Source: Urbifossiella limnaea (GTDB lineage: Bacteria > Planctomycetota > Planctomycetia > Gemmatales > Gemmataceae). From it: a DNA stretch of 64,000 bases. Position numbers and translations under genes: made by a program. Each line of letters starts with the position of its first letter. The stretch's first letter is position 1. The DNA lies in NCBI RefSeq assembly GCF_007747215.1, contig NZ_CP036273.1, forward strand, positions 3,456,322 through 3,520,321, given 5' to 3'. The notes under the pieces were generated by a model. It was not told the origin of the DNA, did no database searches, and saw nothing but the letters and a program-made list of their open reading frames with translations. Shown here one piece after another: positions 44,709 through 53,181 of this stretch.

Positions 44709-45881
44709 TCACTCCGCGCGCACGCGCCGCTGCGCGCGGTACTCGCCCGGGCTCATGCCGAGTTCGCGGCGGAACACCTCGTACAGCCGCTGGATGTTTC
44801 CGAAGCCAACGGCGCGGGCGATGGCGTCGAGCGTGCGGCCGCTCCGGGCCAGTTCCCGCTTCGCCCGCTCGATGCGGACTCGGCGGATTTCGGTGGCGAT
44901 CGGCCGCTGGATCGTCGCCCGGAAGTAGTTCTGCAGTGTCCGCGGTTCCGCGCCCACCGCCCGCGCCACGTCGGCCGGCCCGATGGGGCGGTGGCTGTTC
45001 GAAGAGATGTATGCCAGCGCCGCCGCGACCACCGGGTGGCCGACGGCAAAAAAGTCCGTGGACTCGCGCACCACCAGCCCTACCGGGGCGACGCGGACCG
45101 GCTCGGCCGGCGGGGCACCGCCGGTCATCAGGTGGTCGAGCAAGCCCGCAGCGGCGTAGCCGATACGGTCGTAGCCGACTTCCACACTCGTGAGCGACGG
45201 CCGCGGCTGCTCGCACAGCGTCTCCTCGTTCTTCCCGGCGACGATCGCCACGTCCTGCGGGATCCGCCACCCGCGGCGGTGCCCGGCCTGCACCACCAGG
45301 CGCCCGCACACCTCCTGCCCGACGTACACCCCGACCGGCGGCACCCACCCGGCCATCGCCCGGTCGATGCTCTGTACCGTTCGCCGCCAGTGTCTCAGGT
45401 CGCGGTGCGAGTCCTGCGGGACGAACGCCGACGCGCACTCGAACCCGGCGGCCCGCACGAGCGTGACGAACTCGGCGACTTCGAACTCGTTGTCCGCGTT
45501 CTGCCGCGAGGTGAGCGTCGCGAACGAGCGGAAGCCGCGCGCGAGGAGGTGTTCGGCGACGAGCCGGCCAGTCTCCATCGAGTCGGGGAATACCCCCGGG
45601 AGCAGGTGCCGCGCTGGCGAACTGGGCCACACGTTCACCACCGGCACACCCCGCGCGGCGGCCCGGCGGGCGAGCGGGTGGTTGGCCCGGGCGACGATGC
45701 CGTCGTACGGGGCCGGAGTGCCCCGGCCGCGGCGGAGCGTGTCGTGCGCGAACTCGTCGATGATCGACACCCAGCTGCGCTCCTCGGCGTACCTTTGGAT
45801 GCCGGCGAAGACCTCGGCGTGCCGCTTGTAGGGCCACTGGAGGTCGAGCATGAGGGCGACGCGGCGCGCCGAGCGGGTCAT
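44709..45881 (-). CDS. XylR-like AraC-family transcriptional regulator
   Basis: 390 residues. The N-terminal ~270 residues are a LacI-type periplasmic-binding-protein fold (RRVALMLDLQWPYKRHAEVF; VAIVAGKNEETLCEQPRPSL), as in E. coli XylR. The C-terminal ~100 residues are an AraC helix-turn-helix pair (TIQRPIATEIRRVRIERAKR; IARAVGFGNIQRLYEVFRRE). It should bind a sugar-type ligand and control the divergent SGNH/sulfatase gene run starting at 45998, plus perhaps the ApbE-DoxX-oxidoreductase genes. The shared intergenic region 45882-45997 would hold the operators; none was identified with confidence. Confidence 0.9.
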   Translation of the reverse strand: MTRSARRVALMLDLQWPYKRHAEVFAGIQRYAEERSWVSIIDEFAHDTLRRGRGTPAPYDGIVARANHPLARRAAARGVPVVNVWPSSPARHLLPGVFPDSMETGRLVAEHLLARGFRSFATLTSRQNADNEFEVAEFVTLVRAAGFECASAFVPQDSHRDLRHWRRTVQSIDRAMAGWVPPVGVYVGQEVCGRLVVQAGHRRGWRIPQDVAIVAGKNEETLCEQPRPSLTSVEVGYDRIGYAAAGLLDHLMTGGAPPAEPVRVAPVGLVVRESTDFFAVGHPVVAAALAYISSNSHRPIGPADVARAVGAEPRTLQNYFRATIQRPIATEIRRVRIERAKRELARSGRTLDAIARAVGFGNIQRLYEVFRRELGMSPGEYRAQRRVRAE

Positions 45882-45997
45882 GAGCAGGCTTCCCGGATTC
45901 GTGTGCTTTTTTCCCCGGAACGTGAGCGGCGGTGGTCATAATGTCCGACGGTAGCTCCGGCGTGGCCAGTGCCTCACCCCCCGACCGAGGAGTAGAC

Positions 45998-48067
45998 GTG
46001 AACCTGCGGCATTCCCACGTACGCCTCGCTCTCTGCCTCCTGGCGGCCACGTGGTCCCCACCCGCGCCGGCGGCCGACAAGCCGCTCAAGGTGTACCTCC
46101 TGGCTGGGCAGTCGAACATGCAGGGCCACGCCCGCGTCACAACACTCGACTCGATGGCGGACGACCCGAAGACCGCCGCATTGCTGAGGGACATGCGCGG
46201 CCCGGACGGCAAGCCGAAGGTGTGCGAGCGGGTGTGGATTTCGTCCGTCGGCTGCCTCGGCGACGCCTACTCCGACGTGCGCGAGAAGCACGGCAAGCTC
46301 ACCGCCGGCTACGGCCCCGGCACCGACAAGTTCGGCCCCGAGTTCACGTTCGGCCTCACGATGGAGAAGCTGCACGACGGGCCGATCCTCCTCATCAAAA
46401 CCGCGTGGGGCGGCCGCAACCTGCACACCGAGTTCCGCTCGCCGGGCGCCGGCCCCGAACAGATCAACGCCTTCACCCTCGACCAGTGGAAGAAGCGCGG
46501 CCTCGACCCCGAAAAGGAGTCGGCCAAGATTCGGCAGATCGGCGGCGTGTTCTACAAGCACATGATCGACCACACCCGGATGGTGCTGAAGGACATCAAG
46601 CGGGTGGTGCCCGACTACGACGCGAAGCAGGGCTACGAGCTGGCCGGGTTCGTGTGGTTCCAGGGATTCAACGACCTGGTCGACGGCTGGGCATACCCCG
46701 ACCAGAACAAGCCCGGCGGGTACGACCAGTACGCCGACCTGCTCGGCCACCTGATCCGCGACGTGCGGAAAGACCTGGCCGCCCCGAAGCTGCCGGTAGT
46801 GATCGGCGTCATGGGCATCGGCGGCGAGAAGGAGGGGGCGAAAGGTTCACAGAAGCACTTCCGTGAGGCCCAGGTGAAGCCGACGACCCTCGACGAGTTC
46901 AAGGGAAACGTGTTCGCCGTGCCCACTTCGCCGTTCTGGGCCGACGACCTGGAGGCGCTGGCCCAGCGTTGGGAGCGGGTGAACAGCAAGCTGGAACAGG
47001 AGTTCAAGAAGGGGCCGGCGTTGACCGGGCCGCAGAAGGAGGAGGCCCGGAAGAAGGCGGCCTCGGAAAACTTCACGCCGGCAGAGTGGGCCAGGTACAA
47101 GGGCGGCGTGTCGAACGGCGGCTACCACTACCTCGGCGCGGCGCGGGTCATGGCGCCGATCGGCAAGGCGTTCGCCGAAGCCCTGGTGCCACCGAAGCCC
47201 GTGAAGGTGTTCCTCCTCGCCGGGCAGTCGAACATGGAGGGGCACGGGTTCGTGCCGGCCGACCCGAAGCGGAACGGCGGCAGGGGGAGCCTCGAATTCC
47301 TGGTAAAGGACGCGGCCTCGGCCGACCGCTACAAGCACCTCGTGGGCCCGGACGGCAAGTGGACCGTCCGCGACGACGTGTGGGTCCACTACCTCGACCG
47401 CAGGGGAAAGTTGACCGCCGGCTTCGGCGTGAAAGAGGACCGCATCGGGCCGGAACTCGGGTTCGGCCACGTCGTCGGCGACGCCTACGCCGAGCCGGTG
47501 CTGCTCGTGAAACTGTGCTGGGGCGGCAAGAGCCTCGGACAGGACTTCCGCCCACCGAGTTCGGGCGGGCAGGTCGGGCCGTACTACACCGAGATCGTGA
47601 AGCGGAGCAAGGAGGTGCTCGGGAACCTCGGGAAGGAGTTCCCCGAGTTGGCGGGTCGCGGGTACGAGCTGGCCGGGTTCGGCTGGCACCAGGGGTGGAA
47701 CGACCGCGTCAACCAGGCCTTCAACGACGAGTACGAGAAGAACATGGCGAACTTCGTCCGCGACATCCGCAAGGATTTGGGGGTGAAGCACCTCCCGTTC
47801 GTGATCGCCGAGACGGGGATGAGCGGCCCGGAGGAGAAGCACCCGCGGGCGCTGTCGCTGATGAAGGCCCAGGCGGCCGCGGCCGAGCACCCGGAGTTCC
47901 GGGGAAACGTGGCGTTCGTGGGCACCAAGGCGTTCTGGCGCGACGCGGCCGTGTCGCCGACCGGGCAGGCGTACCACTGGAACACCAACGCCGAGACGTA
48001 CTACCTGATCGGCGACGCGATGGGCCGGGCGATGACGCGGCTGTGCGCGCCGCCGGCCGCCAAGTGA
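45998..48067 (+). CDS. Secreted protein with two tandem SGNH (sialate O-acetylesterase-like) domains
   Basis: About 689 residues from a GTG start preceded by GAGGAG at 45987-45992, followed by a signal peptide (VRLALCLLAATWSPPAPAAD). Two copies of the same domain are fused. Copy 1 (~28-395) has block I VYLLAGQSNMQGH, LIKTAWGGRNLH, FVWFQGFND and YHYLG. Copy 2 (~400-685) has VFLLAGQSNMEGH, LVKLCWGGKSLG, FGWHQGWND and YHWNTN. Ser in GQSNM and the late His are the catalytic pair of the carbohydrate esterase SASA family. Both active sites look intact. It probably deacetylates polysaccharides. It is first in the run with two sulfatases. Confidence 0.88.
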   Translation: MNLRHSHVRLALCLLAATWSPPAPAADKPLKVYLLAGQSNMQGHARVTTLDSMADDPKTAALLRDMRGPDGKPKVCERVWISSVGCLGDAYSDVREKHGKLTAGYGPGTDKFGPEFTFGLTMEKLHDGPILLIKTAWGGRNLHTEFRSPGAGPEQINAFTLDQWKKRGLDPEKESAKIRQIGGVFYKHMIDHTRMVLKDIKRVVPDYDAKQGYELAGFVWFQGFNDLVDGWAYPDQNKPGGYDQYADLLGHLIRDVRKDLAAPKLPVVIGVMGIGGEKEGAKGSQKHFREAQVKPTTLDEFKGNVFAVPTSPFWADDLEALAQRWERVNSKLEQEFKKGPALTGPQKEEARKKAASENFTPAEWARYKGGVSNGGYHYLGAARVMAPIGKAFAEALVPPKPVKVFLLAGQSNMEGHGFVPADPKRNGGRGSLEFLVKDAASADRYKHLVGPDGKWTVRDDVWVHYLDRRGKLTAGFGVKEDRIGPELGFGHVVGDAYAEPVLLVKLCWGGKSLGQDFRPPSSGGQVGPYYTEIVKRSKEVLGNLGKEFPELAGRGYELAGFGWHQGWNDRVNQAFNDEYEKNMANFVRDIRKDLGVKHLPFVIAETGMSGPEEKHPRALSLMKAQAAAAEHPEFRGNVAFVGTKAFWRDAAVSPTGQAYHWNTNAETYYLIGDAMGRAMTRLCAPPAAK

Positions 48068-48135
48068 CCGCGCGACAGCCTGCAATGCCCGACGTGCGGG
48101 CCGGCTACCCCGCAGACCGCGCAACGAGGCTCCCC

Positions 48136-49518
48136 ATGCGGTTCCACCTGCTCCTACTCGCGCTCGTCGCCGCAGGCACAGGCGCGCGTGTCGCCCGCGC
48201 GGCCGACGTGCCCCGGTACAACGTGCTGCTGATAACGGCGGACGACCTACGGCCCGCGATGGGCTGCTACGGCGACACGCGGGCGAAGACGCCCAACCTC
48301 GACCGCCTCGCCGAGCGCGGGGTTTGCTTCGACCGCGCGTACGTGCAGTACCCGGTGTGCAACCCGAGTCGCACCTCCCTGCTCACGGGCACGCGGCCGG
48401 AGACTAACGGCGTCACCGGCAACGACACCTTCTTCCGCGACAAGCTTCCGGACGTCGTGACGCTCCCGCAGTTGTTCCGCAGTCACGGGGCGGTGGCCAT
48501 ATCCTTCGGGAAGATCTTCCACGCGGCTCTTGCCGAGGGGGAGGCCGTGAACCGGTTCCTCGACGCGGGTAAGTCGTGGGACGAGGCGCGGCTGTTCCGC
48601 CCCACCAAGGAGGGCAACACCGGGCCGCGCCGGAACCTCACCGGCGGCATCCTCAAGTGGTGCGAGGTGGCCGCGCTTGAGGGCACCGACGACGACCAGT
48701 CCGACGGCCAGACCGCGAAACACACGATCGCCGCGATGGAGCGGCACACCGGCAAGCGGTGGTTCATCGGTGCGGGGTTCCTCCGCCCGCACGACCCGTT
48801 CGTGGTGGGGAAGAAGTACGTCGCCCAGTACCCCGCCGGCGCGCTCGAGGTGCACCGCGACCCCGCCGACGCCAGCCCGCTCTCGAAGCACGCGCTCGGC
48901 GGCGGTGCGGCCGCGGAGGCGTTCAAGAGGTTCGACGACCGCGACCGGATGGCGTTCCTCACCCACTACTACGCCGGCGTCACCCAGACCGACGCGCAGG
49001 TCGGTCGGTTGATGGCCGCGCTGGACCGCCTCAAACTCTGGGACACGACGGTGGTCGTTTTCGTCGGGGACCACGGGTACCATCTCGGCGAGCGCGGCTG
49101 GTGGAACAAGAACACGCTGTTCGAGCGATCGTGCCGCGCGCCGTTCCTGATCGTCGCGCCGGGGGTGAGGCCGGCCGTGTGCCGCGGCCTCGTGGAGTTC
49201 CTCGACATTTACCCGACGGTCGCCGAACTGTGCGGCCTCCCGGTACCGGACGCGGTGAAGGGGAAGAGCCTCCGACCGCTCCTCGCCGACCCGACCAGAA
49301 CCGTTCGCGACTCCGCGCTGACGCACGTCACCCGCGGCCCCAACGTGACCGGCTTCAGCCTGCGCACCGACCGCTGGCGCTACACCGAGTGGAGCGACGG
49401 CGGTGCCGAACTGTACGACCACCAAAACGACCCGGGCGAATGGCACGACCTGGCGCGCATGCCGGCCAACGCCGCCGTGCTCGCCGACCTCAAGAAGGTG
49501 CTCGCCGACCGCCGCTAG
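48136..49518 (+). CDS. Secreted formylglycine sulfatase (iduronate-2-sulfatase-like)
   Basis: 460 residues with signal peptide (FHLLLLALVAAGTGARVARA). N-terminal metal ligands are in LLITADDLRPAMGCYGD near residue 32. The modification motif CNPSRTSLLTG near 74 contains the Cys that a formylglycine-generating enzyme converts to the catalytic aldehyde. Later blocks VVVFVGDHGYHLGERGWWNK near 302 and ALTHVTRGPNVTGFSLRTDR near 395 fit the iduronate-sulfatase-type S1 group. It desulfates glycans. The gene follows the tandem esterase by 68 bases and lies in the same regulated run. Confidence 0.93.
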   Translation: MRFHLLLLALVAAGTGARVARAADVPRYNVLLITADDLRPAMGCYGDTRAKTPNLDRLAERGVCFDRAYVQYPVCNPSRTSLLTGTRPETNGVTGNDTFFRDKLPDVVTLPQLFRSHGAVAISFGKIFHAALAEGEAVNRFLDAGKSWDEARLFRPTKEGNTGPRRNLTGGILKWCEVAALEGTDDDQSDGQTAKHTIAAMERHTGKRWFIGAGFLRPHDPFVVGKKYVAQYPAGALEVHRDPADASPLSKHALGGGAAAEAFKRFDDRDRMAFLTHYYAGVTQTDAQVGRLMAALDRLKLWDTTVVVFVGDHGYHLGERGWWNKNTLFERSCRAPFLIVAPGVRPAVCRGLVEFLDIYPTVAELCGLPVPDAVKGKSLRPLLADPTRTVRDSALTHVTRGPNVTGFSLRTDRWRYTEWSDGGAELYDHQNDPGEWHDLARMPANAAVLADLKKVLADRR

Positions 49519-49563
49519 GCGCGCGACCCGGGACCGACCGATTACCCTCAAGTGCGACCTCAC

Positions 49564-51198
49564 ATGCCAACTGTTACCGCGCGACTCTGTTTCCCACTCG
49601 GCTTGTGCGCCCTGTGCCTTCTGCCCACGGTCGCGGCGGCGGCCGACCCGGCGCCGCCGCGGGCGGCGGAGATGGCCGGCTACCTCCTCGTCCCGCACGA
49701 GAAGGTCGCCCAGAGCTACGACGCCGGCTTCTCGATGTACGTCGCCGCCTGGCCGCTGCTGAAGAACTACCCGGGGAACCGCTTCCAGAGCGGCCTGTTC
49801 GGCACCTGGATGTTCGCCCGTAACGACGGCATCCCGCGCAAGGGCCACTACTCGGACATCGAAGGCGGCCTCGGTTGGTGGCGCGACACCCGCTTTGCCA
49901 CCGAGACGCCGAAGTTCATCATGGGCGGCGTCGCGCTGAACTTCAGCGAGTGGGCGAACGGCCCCGGCGCCGGCAAAGGCCGCGACTGGGCCAAGCCCGC
50001 CGGCCACTACGCCATCGCGCAACTCACCCCGTGGGTGATCTGGCCGCCGGACGGGCTGAACCTGAAGCAGGGCACGAACGGCGAGTTGTTCGGCTACGGC
50101 TACCTGCCGCTGCCGCTCACCGCGGCGAAGAAGACCACCGCCGGCAAGGACGTGCCGACCGGCGACCAGAGCTGGACGCTGTTCCTCAACAGCGGCAACT
50201 TCAAGGGGCCGGTCGCGTTCTTCGTGCCCTACTTCTGGTCGAAGCCGACCGTCGAGAAGACCGACTTCGCCGGCACGTTCCTCGACGCCCGGCCGTCCGA
50301 GCCGAACAAGGCGATCCAGATGGAGACGCAGCACATCCCCGCGTTCGTGGCGAAGGACGCGAAGGGCGAAACCTACGCCCGAGTCGCCCCGACGCAATTT
50401 CCGGTGAAGCCGGACGGCGACTCGGTACTGATCCACCGCGTCACCGCGTACAACCGGGCCGCGCTGTGGGACGGCGTGAAAGCGTGGTTCGACGGCGGGC
50501 CGGCGGCGACGGGCGCGATCGACCCGAAGGCGGCCGGCGTTCACACCTTCAAGGGCGGCGGCGGGGCGACGTGGCAGATTTACACCTCGGAAACGCCTAA
50601 GGACAAGAAGGCGCCGGTGGCGTGGAACTCGTTCGCCACGCCGACCGCAATTAACGCCGACACCTTCGGCTACAAATGGGCGAAGGACGCGGTGACGACG
50701 GACGCCGCGCTTGTGACCCTCCCCGAATACTACCGGCTGACGAAAGACGCCAAGGACAAGGAGCGCTGGACGGTGGTGAGCGCGAAGGACGTGCCCGCGG
50801 AAACGGGGCTGGCGAAGGTAGAGTTCCCGCGGAAACGCGACGCAGCCGCCAAGCCGTACATCACGCCCGATGAGTCGGCGAGCAGCTGGAAGCGGCCGGG
50901 GCCGGTGGCCGGCCCGTTCCAGGCGAAGCTCGGCGACGGCAGCGTGGCGACGTATTACTGGTACCGCTTCGCCGACCAACCCGCGCTGCTCAACGCCGAC
51001 CTGACCGCCGCCGAGCGCGAGACGGTTCAGAAGCGGGTCGAGCTCTTGCACCGCACCTGGACGAAGGAGCGCGAGTACCTGCCGCCGCCGACCACCGGTA
51101 AACTTGCCGACCTGGACCCGGCCGTCCTCGTGACGCCGCCGAAGGGGCTGGAGGTCGGCTACGTGCCGATCGTCACCCGTCAGGGACTTCCCGAGTAG
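49564..51198 (+). CDS. Secreted protein of unknown function
   Basis: 544 residues with signal peptide (FPLGLCALCLLPTVAAAADP). Trp and aromatic-rich, no membrane segment, no catalytic motif identified. Stretches GLFGTWMFARNDGIPRKGHY, WTLFLNSGNFKGPVAFFVPY and FGYKWAKDAVTTDAALVTLP suggest a beta-rich protein. It sits within the esterase/sulfatase run, so a carbohydrate-binding or unknown hydrolase role is reasonable by association only. It is worth testing as a new glycan-active family. The ATG at 49564 is preferred over the one at 49552, because a signal peptide follows. Confidence 0.7.
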   Translation: MPTVTARLCFPLGLCALCLLPTVAAAADPAPPRAAEMAGYLLVPHEKVAQSYDAGFSMYVAAWPLLKNYPGNRFQSGLFGTWMFARNDGIPRKGHYSDIEGGLGWWRDTRFATETPKFIMGGVALNFSEWANGPGAGKGRDWAKPAGHYAIAQLTPWVIWPPDGLNLKQGTNGELFGYGYLPLPLTAAKKTTAGKDVPTGDQSWTLFLNSGNFKGPVAFFVPYFWSKPTVEKTDFAGTFLDARPSEPNKAIQMETQHIPAFVAKDAKGETYARVAPTQFPVKPDGDSVLIHRVTAYNRAALWDGVKAWFDGGPAATGAIDPKAAGVHTFKGGGGATWQIYTSETPKDKKAPVAWNSFATPTAINADTFGYKWAKDAVTTDAALVTLPEYYRLTKDAKDKERWTVVSAKDVPAETGLAKVEFPRKRDAAAKPYITPDESASSWKRPGPVAGPFQAKLGDGSVATYYWYRFADQPALLNADLTAAERETVQKRVELLHRTWTKEREYLPPPTTGKLADLDPAVLVTPPKGLEVGYVPIVTRQGLPE

Positions 51199-51205
51199 CG
51201 AACCG

Positions 51206-52111
51206 ATGACGTGCGACGTGGCCCTCCTCACCGACCGCCGCTACACCGCGACCGCCGCGGCCGAAGGCGACTGGTACATGAGCAACATCCTCGCCGACGA
51301 CGGGCTGCTCCAGGCGGCGCTCGCCCGGCGTGGGCTCACGTCGGAGCGGGTCGACTGGGCCGACCCGGGTGTCGAGTGGTCGCGGTTCCGGTGCGCCCTG
51401 TTCCGCACCACGTGGGACTACTTCGACCGCTTTCCCGAGTTCTCCGCGTGGCTCGACCGCGTCGAGCGGCAGACGCGGTTGTGCAACCACAGCCCGACGG
51501 TGCGCTGGAACCTCGACAAGCACTACCTCGCCGACCTGGACGCCCGCGGCGTGCCGGTCGTGCCGGCGCGATTCCTCGAACGCGGCTCGGCGCAACCCCT
51601 TGCCGACGTGCTGACCGAAGCCGGGTGGGACGAGGCCGTTGTGAAGCCGTGCGTGTCCGGTGCGGCGCGACACACGTACCGCGTGAACCGCCGCACCGCC
51701 GCCGACCTACAACCGCTGCTCGACGGCTTGCTCGCGGCCGAAGCGATGCTGGTGCAGCCGTTCCAGGCCGACGTGGTGAGGACCGGCGAGGACACGCTGA
51801 TGGTGTTCGGCGGTCGCTTTTCGCACGCCGTGCGGAAGGTGCCGAAGGCCGGCGACTTCCGCGTGCAGGACGACCACGGCGGCACCGTCCACGACTACAC
51901 GCCGACGGCCGAGCAGGTGGAGTTGGCCGAGCGTGCGGTGTCCGCGTGCCACCCGCTCCCGGTCTACGGCCGGGTGGACCTGGTCCGCAACAACGCCGGC
52001 CAACTGGCCGTGATGGAACTGGAACTGATTGAACCGGAGTTGTGGCTCCGCCACCACCCGCCCGCCGCCGAGCACTTCGCCGCCGGTGTCGCCGCCTTCC
52101 TCACCCCGTGA
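51206..52111 (+). CDS. ATP-grasp family protein
   Basis: 301 residues, no signal peptide. The N-terminus VALLTDRRYTA and the PTVRWNLDKHYLADL stretch near 95 match the RimK/glutathione-synthetase-like ATP-grasp group. DEAVVKPCVSGAARHTYRV near 150 has the ATP-binding Lys, LVQPFQADV and the Glu-rich metal site VMELELIEPELWL near 270 complete it. ATP-grasp ligases join a carboxylate to an amine or thiol. A cytoplasmic ligase is out of place among secreted esterases; the substrate is unknown. Gap to the previous gene is only seven bases, so it is cotranscribed. Confidence 0.82.
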   Translation: MTCDVALLTDRRYTATAAAEGDWYMSNILADDGLLQAALARRGLTSERVDWADPGVEWSRFRCALFRTTWDYFDRFPEFSAWLDRVERQTRLCNHSPTVRWNLDKHYLADLDARGVPVVPARFLERGSAQPLADVLTEAGWDEAVVKPCVSGAARHTYRVNRRTAADLQPLLDGLLAAEAMLVQPFQADVVRTGEDTLMVFGGRFSHAVRKVPKAGDFRVQDDHGGTVHDYTPTAEQVELAERAVSACHPLPVYGRVDLVRNNAGQLAVMELELIEPELWLRHHPPAAEHFAAGVAAFLTP

Positions 52112-52122
52112 GCGAGTCCGAC

Positions 52123-53172
52123 ATGTCACGAACCCGTCCGCTCCTCGCCGGCGTGCTGCTGCTCGCCGCCGCGACCGCCGTCGCCCAGGACGCGCCGCCG
52201 CACCCGCTGCGGCCCGACGGCAAGCCGGCCGCCGCCGGGAAGCCGCTAAAGGTGTTCATCCTGATGGGCCAGTCGAACATGGTCGGCATGGGCGACATCG
52301 GCCCGGAAGCCACGAAGGGGACGCTGGAATACTTCACGAAGGGGCAGAAGAAGTACCCGTTCCTGCTCGACGCCGGTGGCAAGTGGACCGAGCGGAAGGA
52401 CGTGTACTATTACGACGCGCGCGTCAAGAAAGGCGCGTGGCTGAGCCCGGCCGCGAACGGCGGCAAGGCGTTCGGCCCCGAGGTCGGCTTCGGGTACGTC
52501 GTCGGGGCGGCGCTCGACGAGCCGGTGCTGGTGCTGAAGTCGTGCATCGGCAACCGCGCCCTGGGGTGGGACTTGCTCCCGCCGGGTAGCAAGCGGTACA
52601 CGTACGACGGGAAGACTTACGCCGGGTCCGGGGACAAGGCCGAGTGGTGGGTCGAGGGGCAGCCGAAGAAGGAAGTGAACTGGTACGCCGGCAAGCAGTA
52701 CGACGACGACATGGCCAACGCCAAGGCCGCGCTGGCGTCGCTCGGCAAGTGGTACCCCGGCTACAAGGACGAGGGCTACGAGATCGCCGGGTTCGTGTGG
52801 TGGCAGGGCCACCGCGACCACTTCAGCGCCGCCCACACGAGCAAGTACGAGGAGAACCTGGAGCGGCTGATCGGGAGCCTGCGGAAGGACTACGCCGCGC
52901 CCGCGGCCAAGTTCGTCCTCGCCACCGGCTGCGGCAACCCCGGCCGGGAGGGGAACGGCCTCAAGATCGCCGAGGCGCAGCTGGCCATCGGCGACGCCAA
53001 GAAGTACCCCGCGTTCGCCGGCAACGTGAAGGCCGTGGACGTCCGCGACCTGTGGCGGGAGGTGGACGTGTCGCCCAAGAACCAGGGCTTCCACTACAAC
53101 CGCAACGCCGAGACGTTCCTCGAAGTCGGCCTCCGCCTCGGCGGCGCGATGACGGACCTCCTGAAGAAGTAG
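52123..53172 (+). CDS. Secreted SGNH (sialate O-acetylesterase-like) hydrolase
   Basis: 349 residues with a signal peptide (PLLAGVLLLAAATAVAQDAP). A single SASA-type domain is seen: KVFILMGQSNMVGMGD near 42-57 with the catalytic Ser, LVLKSCIGNRALGWD, AGFVWWQGHRDHFS near 220 and GFHYNRNAETFLEVG with the His. It is clearly related to the two domains of the gene at 45998 and could have arisen from the same ancestor. The ATG overlaps none; it follows the ATP-grasp stop by eleven bases. Probable role: O-deacetylation of a polysaccharide. Confidence 0.9.
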   Translation: MSRTRPLLAGVLLLAAATAVAQDAPPHPLRPDGKPAAAGKPLKVFILMGQSNMVGMGDIGPEATKGTLEYFTKGQKKYPFLLDAGGKWTERKDVYYYDARVKKGAWLSPAANGGKAFGPEVGFGYVVGAALDEPVLVLKSCIGNRALGWDLLPPGSKRYTYDGKTYAGSGDKAEWWVEGQPKKEVNWYAGKQYDDDMANAKAALASLGKWYPGYKDEGYEIAGFVWWQGHRDHFSAAHTSKYEENLERLIGSLRKDYAAPAAKFVLATGCGNPGREGNGLKIAEAQLAIGDAKKYPAFAGNVKAVDVRDLWREVDVSPKNQGFHYNRNAETFLEVGLRLGGAMTDLLKK

Positions 53173-53181
53173 GGCACCCCG

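Noticed and set aside
48247-51231. A 994-codon open frame on the minus strand
   Set aside because: It is antisense to the sulfatase and the secreted unknown protein, has low-complexity Arg/Val/Gly-rich text and no family motif. High GC gives long spurious frames on the opposite strand.
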